Part shown: positions 46,396 to 57,254 of the stretch, piece by piece | Position numbering within the stretch: position 1 is the stretch's first letter | How the letters are laid out: each line of letters begins with the position of its first letter | Source: Deinandra increscens subsp. villosa | Lineage: Eukaryota > Streptophyta > Magnoliopsida > Asterales > Asteraceae | Length of the DNA: 64,000 nucleotides | NCBI GenBank assembly: GCA_039602395.1 | Contig: JBCNJP010000003.1 | Location: forward strand, 32,447,588 to 32,511,587 | Direction of reading: 5' to 3' | Program-made: the position numbers and the translations under genes | The notes under the pieces: model-generated | Database searches by the model: none | What the model was told of the DNA's origin: nothing | The model's input: the letters and a program-made list of their open reading frames with translations, nothing else

Positions 46396-47901
46396 AGTGT
46401 GGGTTAATCGGTTTTGGTTTGAACACGATTGCAAGCGTCTTAAACAAATCGGTTTTGCTAAAAATGGTTATGGTCCGATAAAAAATAATTTAACTTTGTA
46501 AAATACCACGTTTTAATTAAAAATGGTTTTTTAATAACAAAATCCTCAAATAGTCCTTCGGGTCAAAATGTCATGTTTAAATAGTAAAAACGAGAATGAG
46601 GTGGGTGTTAGGCCGTAGGCCTATTTAGTGTGCATGGACTGATTTAATCTTTGTTTAGTTTGTAACTTTAATCTTAGCTTGTTTTAATGATTTACTTGTT
46701 CATGCATAGATTCCATAGTCTAACCCATTATCATATTACCGATACATATATACATACAAGCCTATAGACATTCATAATAACATTGTATAACACTATATCA
46801 TATTAAATTGTTGTTTATCCTAGATCCCAACCGTTTTAGGAATACACAACCAATAAGTTTAAGATTAACGAATGAAATGAAATGCTATAATGAACAAGAA
46901 AAGGTTATACCTTTGGAGAATATTTCATTAAGATTACATGCACGTTGTCGGGGACTTGAGTTGACTCCGTGTGGACCCTTAATGACACGAGGTATAGTGA
47001 GACACAACTCGGATGATTGTTAAGAGGATTCAAAAACAAAGGGACTTACAAAAGAGATGCATGGACGACCCGAATTCTTCCTAGACGGTGATGCGTGGCT
47101 CCGACGAAGATAGATGGGCTTGTGTTGGGGTCGAGGTGGTGAGATGGTGATTGCATGTGGTTTGATCATGGTGTGGTGAGGGTGGTAGCTTTGGCAGCTC
47201 AAGGTGTAGTAGTAGGGTAGTGTCACATGGTGGCGATGTGCTAATACTAGTGGGAGCTCACAATGATGGTCATGAGGGTTTACAGTGATAGAGGATGGTT
47301 GCATGGTGGTGATGTCGTGGTTTGAAGCCGAGAGGGAGAGAGAGACCGCGATGGAGAGGTAGTGAATATGGGTGTGGGTGTGTCGTAATAGTGGGGATGA
47401 GAAGGTGGTGGTATGATGGTTACATGGTGACGAGGTGACGGTTGCTTGGGGTGTTCTTGGGGCAGTAGTATGGTGGTAACATGGCGGTAGTAGGGTGGTG
47501 ATCCGAGAGAGAGTGGTTTGGTGGTTCGGTGGTGGTTTCATGGGAGCTGAAAGATGGTGGAAGGTGGTTATATGGTGGTTTTAGGGTGGCTTTATGGTAG
47601 TGATTCGTGTGTTGGTGTATGAGAGCCGAAAGAGAGCAAGAGTGTGTGTTTGTGTGTGATCCATGAAATGAGAGGGGAAAGAGGGAGAAAGGAGGCTGTT
47701 ATAAAGAGGGGGAGGAAAGAGAGATTGGGTGTTGGCCAATAGGAGGATGTTGATATGATGTGTGGCCAATGGAAGGATAAAGAGTGGTGGTCCAATGCAT
47801 GTAAGGGGTTTTGCCTCGATGTGAACCGTTAGATGAGGATGATCTTAGCCATTGATTTTTCACGGTTTTCCAAACTCGGAGAGGTTTTCATTATATCCCT
47901 C

Positions 47902-47904
<3 letters not shown>

Positions 47905-47958
<54 letters not shown>
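47905..47958. repeat. (TA)n microsatellite, left of MITE
   Basis: About 54 bases of TA ending directly at the MITE terminus GGGGAAGGATCA. Confidence 0.95.
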
Positions 47959-47961
<3 letters not shown>

Positions 47962-48754
47962 GAAGGATCAAATAAAAACAAGATGTTATTGCGAAAACAA
48001 GAAAACAAATATTAAAACCTCTATAACTTCCTCATACGATAATATTTTTTAAAAAATTTTGCACCAAAAGTCTTAAAATTATGTCACCTTTAATTCTGGA
48101 AAAAAAAATTAAAAATATAAAATTTCGTGATTTTTTTTATTATTGCACATGTGCAATAATACGTATTAATTATATTACACATGTGCAATATTAACAAAAA
48201 AACGTTAATTTTTTTTTTAATTTTTTCTAGAATTAAAGATAACAGAATTATAAGATCTATGGTACAATTTTTTTATCAAAAATATTAACGTATGAAAAAG
48301 TTATAGAGGTTTTAATATTATTGCACATGTGCAATAATAAATTTTTATTGCACATGTGCAATAATAAATTTTTATTGCACATGTGCAATAATAAAAAAAA
48401 TAAAAAAAAACGTTGATTTTTTTTTAATTTTCTCCAGAATTAAAGATAACAGAATTATAAGATTTATGGTGCAATTTTTTATAAAAAATTTTAACATATG
48501 AAAAAAATTATAAAGGTTTTAATATTATTGCATATGTGCAATAATAATAATAATAAAAATTATTGCACCTGTGCAATAATAATTTTTAAAAAAATTTAAT
48601 TATTTTTTAAATTTTTTCCCATAACTAAAGATAACATAATTTTAAGGATTTTGGTGCAAAATTTTTATAAAAATATTAACGTATGAAAAAGTTATAGAGG
48701 TTTTAATATTTGTTTTCGTGTTTTCGCAAATAAAAATTGTTTTCACATGATCCT

Positions 48755-48759
<5 letters not shown>
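47959..48759. mobile_element. AT-rich MITE with palindrome cluster
   Basis: Left end GGGGAAGGATCA and right end TGATCCTTACCC are inverted; the match continues (GAAAACAAATATTAAAACCT against AGGTTTTAATATTTGTTTTC) for about 80 bases with gaps. It sits in a TA run on both sides, so the target repeat cannot be told. No coding. The inner part carries seven palindromes of ATTGCACATGTGCAAT type. Confidence 0.75.
48139..48580. repeat. Seven ATTGCACATGTGCAAT palindromes
   Basis: Copies at about 48139-48160, 48173-48190 (ATTACACATG variant), 48317-48338, 48345-48364, 48373-48392, 48524-48545 (CATATG centre) and 48559-48580 (CACCTG centre). Most extend to ATTATT...AATAAT. Confidence 0.85.

Positions 48760-48806
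<47 letters not shown>
48760..48806. repeat. (TA)n microsatellite, right of MITE
   Basis: About 46 bases of TA between the MITE end and GGGTGTTACA. Confidence 0.95.
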
Positions 48807-48808
<2 letters not shown>

Positions 48809-48816
48809 GTGTTACA

Positions 48817-49002
48817 TCCTCCCCATGTTAAGGGAGTTTCGTCCCGAAACACAAGTGGTCTTGGATTGTACGAAGTGTTGTATTTGGATATGCAAGTCCA
48901 TACACGAGCGATGCGAACACATTGGATATGCTAGTTGAAGATGTTCATATAATCGCATAGGAGTCGTTCACGGAGACAGACGTGTATAAAAGTTTGTGTA
49001 AG
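48817..49002 (-). other. Gypsy F internal 3' end with purine tract
   Basis: On the minus strand the reading TTTCGGGACGAAACTCCC runs into the purine tract ATGGGGAGGA immediately before the LTR start. The FGSRPLVFRDE-like reading is what remains of a polyprotein tail. Cut at 49003 by element E. Confidence 0.6.
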
Positions 49003-50225
49003 TGATAACGGTTTGTCGCGACCGTTACACAAATACCTAACTTAAACTGTAGTAGGGCAAGCTAGGGTATCGAACCAGGGGAGTTAGTAGTTACTAGTGA
49101 CTTTAGAAACTAACTAATTAATTAACCTAAATCTTGATTACTGTCACTAACCTAGATAATTCTAAAAACATAAATACTGAAAGTAAAAGTTGTCTCTTGC
49201 TTGTTTAATTTGAATGGATTAACTTAACACTTAATTGATTAACACAAAATTCTCTAACTAACAATTAATTAATTCTAACTTATATTACTAAAAAAGTAAT
49301 CACTTTAGGATCTGGATTAGTGAATTACTAATCTCGCACTTGGGAGTCTAACCTAGAAATCACATAGACATGATTGTGCTAACATTTAACCAATCTAACC
49401 AACTGATTATCATGCACGTACTAAGTATAGTCCTAGAGTTATGCTCAAAGAGGTATTCTGAGAGCGGAGGGTACAAACACGACAAACAATCGAAATTAAT
49501 CAAATAAGCACTAAGGTTATGATTGTCACAGATCATATCCCATCTAACAAATAGGAACCCTAGTTTAAAATCAGCAAAAACACTAACCGTTCATCTAAGT
49601 AACCACCTATTGTTAGCCGAAGATCACAAACATTATCGATCAGCTTAGAATCCAAGAAAACAATGAAAAACTACAAAGAATTCGTCTAGGGTTGGCTCTG
49701 GCCGAAACCCCCTTGATAACCCCCCAAAAATAAAGTTTAGAATGGTTTAAGTACGTCAAAATCCCGAGGTCAAAATTCTGGCCGACATCCCCGACCCCGC
49801 GTGTCGCGAGGGTATTACTTCTATATTCACGCGGCATGATCCGCCTAAGGTTACGAATTATTAATTTCCACTTTGATGGATTTCCACTTGGTTGATTTAA
49901 TTTTTTCCACTGCTTGCTTGCGTCACATACAAACACCCACAATTAATTTGAAATCTCTGCCCCTCCACATAATGCTCAACTGTAATCTTATCTTTGTGAT
50001 CTACCTTTTCTTTCATTTAATTGGAATTTTCTTCATATAACCACATGATCTACGCTTTTTATTTCATTTGCTGAATATCACAAAAAACATACAAAGTCAT
50101 AAAATTTCATTTTATAAAATTCAATTAAAATTCAGTAGTTCAAGCAACTTGCTAACACGTGATAGTTTGAGATCAACTTAGTCACACCATTTAATTGTCT
50201 TCTCAACATACTAAACACAACAACC

Positions 50226-50285
<60 letters not shown>

Positions 50286-50348
50286 CCAACTCAATGTGTT
50301 TAGGGGATGATTAATATAGGAAAAAGTGCATTTTTAAGCCGCTCATCA
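49003..50348 (-). repeat. Gypsy E 3' LTR
   Basis: On the minus strand it begins TGATGAGCGG at 50348, preceded by the purine-rich GATAAGTGTGGGGATG, and ends CCGTTATCA at 49003. No coding. A (TA)n run lies at 50229-50281. The matching 5' LTR would lie beyond copia D and is outside the window. Confidence 0.6.
50229..50281. repeat. (TA)n microsatellite
   Basis: About 53 bases of TA near the start of the gypsy E LTR. Confidence 0.95.
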
Positions 50349-50364
50349 CATCCCCACACTTATC
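50349..50364 (-). promoter_or_regulatory. Purine tract of gypsy E
   Basis: Minus-strand GATAAGTGTGGGGATG directly next to the LTR start, the plus-strand primer of the element. Its presence fixes the minus orientation. Confidence 0.6.
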
Positions 50365-51973
50365 TTTTTCCGTTGCGGAAAACCACCATGGAATCATAAT
50401 CAGAAATTAATCTCAAAATATTTTAACTTTTCAAATCAACAACCATGTCAACTCCACATTCCCAAAATGTAATCACATATACTAACTTCCATTGCCAATA
50501 TTTCGGTCCGACTAAACCCAACCACCGGTCATTCAGCCCCCAAAGTGTTTAGCATTTATTTTATTTATGACATCAATCAACCTATAGGTCCCACGCCTAG
50601 CAAGCTACAGTTCCACCTAATCTCGTCTCAAGGCTTTCAAAGAAAGGATTCAACCATATAGATTGGCCAACCACCGCAACCTAAATACTAGTATATCTTA
50701 GAAATAATGAAAGATAAATGAAGGTTGATGAAACTTTGAGCTTTATTTATTTATTCCTTATTTTTTCTTCTTTTTTTTTTCCCATAAATATCAAGCAACT
50801 AAGGTCGAAACCCAGAATCTCACCAGAGGCACCGTCAGAGAGTCACTATCCCCTTTTCTAGTACATTGGGTGTTGACTCATGACCTCGTCCATAGGCGCA
50901 TCAAACGAGCTTGTAACCCGGGAGGTAGCACGCAGAGTATTGGCCCTTTCATTGCTATCTATTTATTTAATTAATTAATTACTAAACAAAGCTCAAAGGT
51001 GGAAAGATGAATGATGGGGCGTCATTATTTCTCGGATTTGCTTTCGCAATCATAATGTGCCAATTTATTTCCAAGATATATGAATATTTAACCTAAGTGG
51101 TCCTATCAACCTAATTTTGACAGTTTCAGCATCCCCATGAACTTCTAAGATGGGAACCCACTGGTATCATGAATTGAATTAATTAATTAATTTATTTTTC
51201 AACACTTAGGGATTTTTAAGCCTAATAAACCAGTTGGGCCTACCGACACATCACAAATCAACGTGTTTTCAATTTTTTTTCTTTTTGATTTGGTTTTTTT
51301 TAAACTAATCCCCGATTGTACTATCATTTTCCATTATTTTGCAATTTATCCAAAGACATTTTTGACTTTTTCGAACCAAAAGAACTAAACTATCTAAAAA
51401 TTGAAGAATCTTTTTGGATTTTTTTTGGTTTTCAATTTTTTTTTCAAAATAAAGCAAAACTACATAAAATGTTACAACAAACTGACGTCCTTTCCCCCTC
51501 CTCACACTTAAGATCGACATTGCCCTCAATGTGATATAAAGAAACACGCACATAACGAATATACAGACACGAACGATAAAAATAAAAATAAAAATAAAAA
51601 TAAAAATAAAAATAAGAAAACAAAAAGATAAAAATACATAAGTTGGAACAGACTCCCCTGATATCACCGTGAAAACTCCTCGAAAGTCGTGCCAACGCAA
51701 TCTCCATGCTGACAAAATATGTGACTCATCGCGTTCCAACCAACGAATGGGCAAATATTAACCCTGATCGACTATACATATTCTAATCATCACAGACAAA
51801 CCCATCATATCATCATATATATCAAAATAATCACAACCACCCCAACCGGTTATCCCGTACATGTACCCCCAGTATAATATAATATTAAGTACAGGCCAGT
51901 ATCATAAAAACAAAAGAACCAAAAAGTATAAGGAAAGAAAGTAAACCGATCGGGTGATGTGTCTGCAATCTCT
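50365..51973 (-). other. Gypsy E non-coding 3' region
   Basis: Long AT-rich spacer between the ORF and the LTR, with an (AAAAT)n run at 51576-51613 and poly-T/A stretches. A frame of 149 codons (51305-51754, minus) crosses the (AAAAT)n run and turns into a low-complexity Phe/Ile/Tyr string; only its first 40 or so residues look like protein. A long spacer before the 3' LTR is common in Tat/Athila-type gypsy elements. Confidence 0.5.
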
Positions 51974-52571
51974 AATCTACCTCCTCATCTCCAGCACCTG
52001 TCATCTCCTTGTCATGCGTCCCAGAACTACCAGCACCATCCCCAGTCCCTGATCCTCCAGAGCCACCAACACCAGCCCTAGTATCAACCTCCTCACGTAC
52101 CCTCTCTCTATACATCTCTGGAATCTCCATACCCTAATGAATCATCTCCAATCTTAGCATCCCCTCAATCCTGTCAAACCTCTCATCAATCCTCTAATCA
52201 ATGGGATCCATCAACTGATCCCGCAATACCAGTAGCGTCATCAGCTCAGGCCTCGGCTCTCTCCTCGGATGAATCGGATGAGGGCGCTCCACACTGAAAG
52301 TAACTCTCTGCCTGTGTGGTGGAACGGCCCTCTGCATCGCCTCTGCGGCCTCAGTACCGGTACCCATTGTCTTCATCCGGGTCATACCACTCTTGATCCC
52401 CCTACTCTTCCTGTTGTTGCCAAGCTTGCTGACCTCCATTGTCGTGGCTGCATAACCATACCCTTGTTGCTTAAACATAGGATTTTGCCATATATTGGGT
52501 TGGTTCGCATGGTAGAATTGTTGTGGTGGGGTTTGTTGATAATTTGGTTGGGGTGGCTGTTCTGGAGGAGG
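51974..52571 (-). pseudogene. Gypsy E Gln/Pro-rich ORF, C-terminal part
   Basis: Minus-strand reading: a Gln/Pro/Asn-rich start (QQFYHANQPNIWQNPMFKQQ), a basic middle, then an acidic Gly/Ser-rich end, interrupted by two in-frame TAG codons (about 52194 and 52138). It ends at about 51974. It continues across copia C into 60401-60636. I do not recognise the domain; its place before a long spacer fits the extra ORF of Tat/Athila-type elements. Confidence 0.55.
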
Positions 52572-53749
52572 TGTTGGATATTAGATGTCCTTACCCGACA
52601 TTTAACGTAACCGACCCGGTTTCGACCCAGAAGAGTTACACCGGAGTCAACAAACTATATAAAATTAATTAATCGTTAATTAATTATTTTAAACAGTTAA
52701 ATTAAATAAATAATAGTTATTTATTTAATTAAAAACTAACAAAACAATATTTATCTTAAAATGTTTACGAGATAAGTGGCGCGACATTTTCTAGTCGTTA
52801 CCGGATTAACGGACTAGTAAAACCGTTGGGTTTAGAGGCTTGAATCGGGACGTGGGCCCGAGATTACTAAAGCTCGATGAGAAAGGTGATTAAAAGGAGA
52901 GGAGGGGATTAGGAGAACCCTAATCGCAAACCCCTCCCTCTCTCCCTTCCTCGCCGACCGAACCCTCCCCCTTATTCTTTCTCTCGATCGACGCAACACC
53001 ACCACCATCCTCCGTCGCTTTTTTCGACCAACACGATGGTGAAACGAGACCCTCGTTTGACTGCCACCGCTATGAAGCTCGAGACCACCGCCGCCGCGGC
53101 CCGTGCCTCTGTCGTCGCCGATATCTTCGGTGAGGACCACCGCGAGGTGGTTCTCGCCCTACCTGCGCCACCGAGGCCGATGTTCGAGCCATCGCGTGCC
53201 GCCACCATCGAACCGGGTGAAAATCCTAAGTGGCTGACGGCATTGTATGCCCCCGCCATTACGCCACTCCCTCTGCCGCCTCCACGCGCGATGAACGAAA
53301 TCGTTTCTACAACAGTTTCGTCGCCAATCACGGCGGAACCGTTCGATTGGGATGCTATGATGCATAGCATGGTTTCGTTACCGCCACCATTGCCGGTTCA
53401 TAAGATGAGCACGCCTATGGTGCCCCGTCTTCACAGTCGGTTGAAGAACTTGACTCACCGGTTCGAGTCGGGCGTGGACCCTAGCACTAGTTCGTCGAAC
53501 CCCGGTATCTCGAACGGTTATTCGGATTCCGCCAAGGCATATCTAAATTGTTCAGGTGTTTAATTTAATTTATTTAATTTATTTCTGTATTTACGCATAC
53601 ACGGTGATCAGATCCTGTCTACGGTTTTACTAAAAAATCGCGTTGTAAACCAATTTCCGTTGCGTAATTAATTCTAATTAATTAACCTGTATATGTAGTC
53701 GGTAAATAATTAAAACGGGCAACCCGGATACACACTGTAAAACCCAACA
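52572..53749 (+). repeat. Copia C 5' LTR
   Basis: GC-rich for this region in its middle part, with a CCCTAATCGC leader followed by C/T-rich sequence and a 175-codon open frame. The first 250 bases are AT-rich with TTAATTAATT phrases. Confidence 0.93.
53036..53563 (+). CDS. ORF inside the copia C LTR (175 aa), unknown
   Basis: An ATG-started frame lying wholly in the LTR, after a C/T-rich leader. The product is Ala/Pro/Ser/Thr-rich: MVKRDPRL start, an Ala run with FGEDHREVVLALPAPPRPMF at residues 37-56, a DWDAMMHSMV patch near 105, and a Ser/Asn-rich end. The 3' LTR copy (59682 onward) has the same start but a frameshift near residue 65. No family is recognised. It may be a chance frame in GC-rich sequence or captured exon sequence. 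Confidence 0.4.
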   Translation: MVKRDPRLTATAMKLETTAAAARASVVADIFGEDHREVVLALPAPPRPMFEPSRAATIEPGENPKWLTALYAPAITPLPLPPPRAMNEIVSTTVSSPITAEPFDWDAMMHSMVSLPPPLPVHKMSTPMVPRLHSRLKNLTHRFESGVDPSTSSSNPGISNGYSDSAKAYLNCSGV

Positions 53750-53750
53750 G

Positions 53751-53762
53751 TGGTATCAGAGC
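53751..53762 (+). promoter_or_regulatory. Primer-binding site of copia C
   Basis: TGGTATCAGAGC one base after the 5' LTR; perfect. Confidence 0.95.
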
Positions 53763-54900
53763 CACGATCACCGCGCGTAAATCTAAACCGGTCTTTTCGT
53801 AACCGGTGGTTCGCATTTTCGATTCATTTCCAAATTGCGAACGGAATTACTTGTCTAGTTCTTTTAATTAATTGTGTGTTACGGCCGACCCCTTTAATTC
53901 AATTATATGTTTGGCACGTTTTATTTTTCTCTGATTGGCCCAATTGTATCTTTATTTGGTTTTGGTGGACCCGCTGTTTTCGGGTTTCAAAATTATAAAA
54001 TAGAGCTAGGTTTACTAAGTTGTTGGTAAATTTCTAATTTTGTAAAAACCAAGATCGAAGATCAGACACTCACCAAAAGGAGTCTGAAGGCTAGTGGGAG
54101 TTGAACCGGATCCACGAACGCACCGAGTTGCCTTCATTGTGGTTGTTCACTTTTAATTGTCATGTCCCTAATGGTCTTGCTAAATGGATCTAGCAAGACC
54201 ATGCCATTATGTCGTTAAACACACAATTGACAATTCGTGACACTTAGATATTCTAAATAGGTGATTTAAAATAATTGTCCCGAGTGATGATAGGGTTTAT
54301 CGTTTGTGTCTAACGATCACTATATATTAAAATTGGTTTTAATATCCCTATCTGGTAAATAAAAATTTGATAGTTCATGCCGTCCAAAATCAAGTATAAC
54401 TTGGAACGTATTGACCGGAGCATCAGTGTTGGAGTATTTCAACACCGCACTTGGTGCCGAGGGTACCTTCCAGGTTGGGGGCATTGGAGTATTTCAACAC
54501 CGTGCCAGCCACATTGACCATTTAGGATTACTATCGCTTTCTTTATGTATGTTTGTAGTGTTGGAGTATTTCAACACCGCACTATGAACATATATAGACA
54601 AAGTGGGCAGGATGACGTCAAACGTATCGCAAAATATAATCTATTATATTATGCGGCCTCATAAACGAGGGTCGCGACTGTGACTTTGCGATTGACAACC
54701 GTTGTCAGTTTGGTTACACGAGTTTGCTCCTGAGGCTCATTTGGCGGTCTCAAGTAAAATCGTCTAATCGAATTCTCAATTTTCTTATTAAATAAATCTT
54801 ACCAATTTATATAAGAAAATGTTTTACACCGAAAATACTAATTTAAAATTACTTTGCATTATTTCAGAAGGCTATTGAAAACACAGTTCCTCTAAGTTCA
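53763..54900 (+). other. Copia C leader with three repeated hairpins
   Basis: Non-coding 1.1 kb between primer site and gag. GTGTTGGAGTATTTCAACAC, a hairpin with 6-bp stem, lies at 54426-54445 and 54558-54577, with a GCATTGGAGTATTTCAACAC version at 54481-54500. Target of packaging or dimerisation factors is conceivable but unproven. Confidence 0.75.
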
Positions 54901-56028
54901 ATGGTATCTCTCGACCCATTCACTGAGATGAACTTCTTATCATGGCAAACCCTTCTGAGGAACATCTTGAGGCTTTTTGGAAAGCTGTATGTTCTTGACC
55001 GACCCATCCCGAGCTTGCCGGCTTACTTGCTAAACGATCGCTCGCGGATGGAAATCCAGAAGCACATTGATGACTCTTGGGAAGTCACTGAGCTTATGTT
55101 ATCTAGCATAACACCGGATTTTCGGTATAACTTTACCGATATGGGAGCGTATGAGATCATGAGAAAACTCAAAGATTTATTTGAGTTGAGCCAGAGAGGT
55201 GAACGATGTAAAGCACTTCAACATTTTGTGAACTGCCATATGTCGCCTAATTCCTCTGAATATGATCATGTCATGATGATGAAGGGGTATCACGAAAGAC
55301 TGATCGACCTCGGCTACTCCATTCCTGAGGGGATGGCTTTGGATGTAGTCCTCGGATCTTTACCTGAGCATTATCACTTACGTGCGGTGAACTGCTCGGC
55401 TCAGACTTTAGATGAGGTTCTGACATTATTTCCTAATGTCAAGATCAGGACCACACCGGCTGTACTCAGAGTTGCTGATACATGTATAACCAAGTCTAAG
55501 AACAAGCTTAATGAGACCAAGGGCAAGAAACCATTGGCGCCCCCTCCTCAGGAACGTCAATGCTTTGGATGTAATCAGATGGGCCACTGGAAACGTAACT
55601 GCCCCATCTACCTGGCTAAGATCAAGATGACTAGAAACTCCGGCAAGGGTTCCTCATCAGGTATGTCTATAAATGTTATTGAACTTTTGACTGTTTCCTC
55701 CAATACATGGGTATTTGATACTGGATGTGGTTTCCACATTGTTAATGTTTTACAGGAACCTGAGAAGTGGAAGAAGATAGAACAAGACGGCATGGAGCTC
55801 ATCGTTGGTGATGGCAAAAGAGTTTCGGTCTTAGCTACCGGCATATATTCTCTTACATGTCCTACCGGCCTTGTAGTTACTTTAGCTAACTGTTTACATG
55901 CTCCTGGATTGTCTAGAAACATTATTTTTGTCTCTTCCCTGTTTGAACAAGGTTTTAAGTACAAGTTTAATGGAAATTCCATTTTTACCTACTTTAACGA
56001 TCTCTTTTATTTCAAGGATAAACTTTGA
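54901..56028 (+). CDS. Copia C Gag-protease polyprotein
   Basis: A 375-residue open frame. The N-terminal two thirds is UBN2-type copia Gag (SLDPFTEMNFLSWQTLLRNI near the start; LKDLFELSQRGERCKALQ near residue 90), which forms the particle. A zinc knuckle CFGCNQMGHWKRNC (55561-55602) is intact. The protease core DTGCGFH begins at 55717 with Asp-Thr-Gly kept. A TGA at 56026 cuts the polyprotein; pre-integrase follows in another frame. The ATG at 54901 is chosen because it matches the Gag start of related elements. Confidence 0.9.
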   Translation: MVSLDPFTEMNFLSWQTLLRNILRLFGKLYVLDRPIPSLPAYLLNDRSRMEIQKHIDDSWEVTELMLSSITPDFRYNFTDMGAYEIMRKLKDLFELSQRGERCKALQHFVNCHMSPNSSEYDHVMMMKGYHERLIDLGYSIPEGMALDVVLGSLPEHYHLRAVNCSAQTLDEVLTLFPNVKIRTTPAVLRVADTCITKSKNKLNETKGKKPLAPPPQERQCFGCNQMGHWKRNCPIYLAKIKMTRNSGKGSSSGMSINVIELLTVSSNTWVFDTGCGFHIVNVLQEPEKWKKIEQDGMELIVGDGKRVSVLATGIYSLTCPTGLVVTLANCLHAPGLSRNIIFVSSLFEQGFKYKFNGNSIFTYFNDLFYFKDKL

Positions 56029-56069
56029 CATGGTATATATGAGATAATTGTTCAAACGCATGACCAGCT

Positions 56070-57251
56070 CTATATGTTTCTAAGCGAAACAAAGTTGATA
56101 ACGATTCTTCGTTATGGCATCATCTACTAGGTCACATAAGCAAGGCTCGCATTAAGAAGCGACAAACTGCAAGGATTCTCGAATCCACTGATGCAGATAC
56201 CTTCGGCGAATGCAAATCATGCTTATCTGGTAAACTGACCAAGTCACCCTTCACCCATTTTGGTGAACGGGCTGAAGGTTTGTTAGGATTAATACACACT
56301 GATGTGTGTGGACCCTTTCGAACTGAAACAAATAATCGTGAACGCTATTTCGTGTCTTTCATAGATGACTACAACAAATATGCTTATGTCTATCTGATGA
56401 AACACAAGCACGAAACTTTTAACAAGTTCAAAGAGTTTCAAAACGAAGTAGAAAATCAACTAAGTCGAACTATTAAAGTACTTCGATCAGATAGAGGTGG
56501 TGAGTATCTTAGCAATGAATTCCTCGATCATCTCAAGTCTTGTGGAATTATTTCACAACCCACTCCTCCCGGTACACCACAGTTGAATGGTGTTATTGAA
56601 AGGAGGAATCGAACCTTGTTGAACCTGGTTCGATCAATGATGTGTAGGACTACCTTGTCCCACTCCTTTTGGGGTTATGCTCTCTTAACCGCCGCTCGCC
56701 TGATAAATCTGGCACCGAGCAAGAAAGTGGATAAGACCCCATATGAGATATGGCATAATTCCTCCCCTAATCTTTCTTACCTCAGGGTATGGGGATGCGA
56801 AGCGTATGTCACTAGCGAATCTGACAACAAGCTCGATCCTCGAGGTGAAAAGGTCATTTTCATCGGATACTATTGTAATACTGGCTATTACTTTTACGAT
56901 CCTAATGGAAACCATGTTTCTATCAAAAGGAAGGGTAAGTTCCTTGAGAAAGAGTTTCTCAATAGAGGAACAAATAGTGATCCATTGGATCTCGAAGAAA
57001 TTCGAAAAACACAAAACCCTGAGATGGTCGCTGGGTCTGCCCGACAAATGGTTATCGCACCATCAAGCCAAAACACAAGCGTTCGCAGGAGCGAAAGGAT
57101 ACACAGAGAACCTGATAGATACCTCTGGCATCTAGAAGCTTCCGATGTCCTTTTAGTAGCTGAATCAGATGACGAACCTACTAATTACAAAGCTGTTGTG
57201 TCAGATCCTGAATCTGACAAATGGCTTGAGGCCATGAACGCCGAGATGTAA
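56070..57251 (+). CDS. Copia C integrase
   Basis: From about 56070 the frame reads VSKRNKVDND and SSLWHHLLGHISKARIKKR (pre-integrase), a CKSCLSGKLTKSPF zinc-type patch, then the catalytic core with HTDVCGPF, RSDRGGEYLSNEF and NGVIERRNRTL, the D,D-35-E triad complete, and the usual C-terminal region (SFWGYALLTA, VDKTPYEIWHN). The frame stops at 57249, four bases before the RT region, which continues in the same frame. Integration activity is plausible for this domain alone. Confidence 0.9.
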   Translation, partial: LYVSKRNKVDNDSSLWHHLLGHISKARIKKRQTARILESTDADTFGECKSCLSGKLTKSPFTHFGERAEGLLGLIHTDVCGPFRTETNNRERYFVSFIDDYNKYAYVYLMKHKHETFNKFKEFQNEVENQLSRTIKVLRSDRGGEYLSNEFLDHLKSCGIISQPTPPGTPQLNGVIERRNRTLLNLVRSMMCRTTLSHSFWGYALLTAARLINLAPSKKVDKTPYEIWHNSSPNLSYLRVWGCEAYVTSESDNKLDPRGEKVIFIGYYCNTGYYFYDPNGNHVSIKRKGKFLEKEFLNRGTNSDPLDLEEIRKTQNPEMVAGSARQMVIAPSSQNTSVRRSERIHREPDRYLWHLEASDVLLVAESDDEPTNYKAVVSDPESDKWLEAMNAEM

Positions 57252-57254
57252 TCC

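Larger units (their letters stand above)
44505..48816 (-). repeat. Gypsy F 3' LTR (long, with nested MITE)
   Basis: On the minus strand it begins TGTAACACCC at 48816, right after a purine tract, and ends GGGTGTGATA at 44505, an imperfect inverted pair. The promoter is probably near plus 47700 (minus CTCTTTATAACAG), followed by a His/Thr/Pro-rich triplet-repeat leader. It contains TA runs, a MITE and a GGGCC hairpin array, which explain much of its 4.3 kb. The internal region is mostly outside or replaced. Confidence 0.6.

Noticed and set aside
47020..47795. Minus-strand frames rich in His, Thr, Pro and Ser (up to 173 codons)
   Set aside because: They lie in a CCACCAT/CACAC-type low-complexity leader of the gypsy F LTR and have no protein family features.
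48737..48938. Frames with long Tyr-Ile repeats
   Set aside because: Translations of (TA)n microsatellites; the same holds for frames near 3612-3821 and 47833-48015.
51305..51754. 149-codon minus-strand frame as a gene
   Set aside because: Half of it is the translation of the (AAAAT)n run and A/T tracts; the protein-like start is too short to assign and lies in the spacer of gypsy E.
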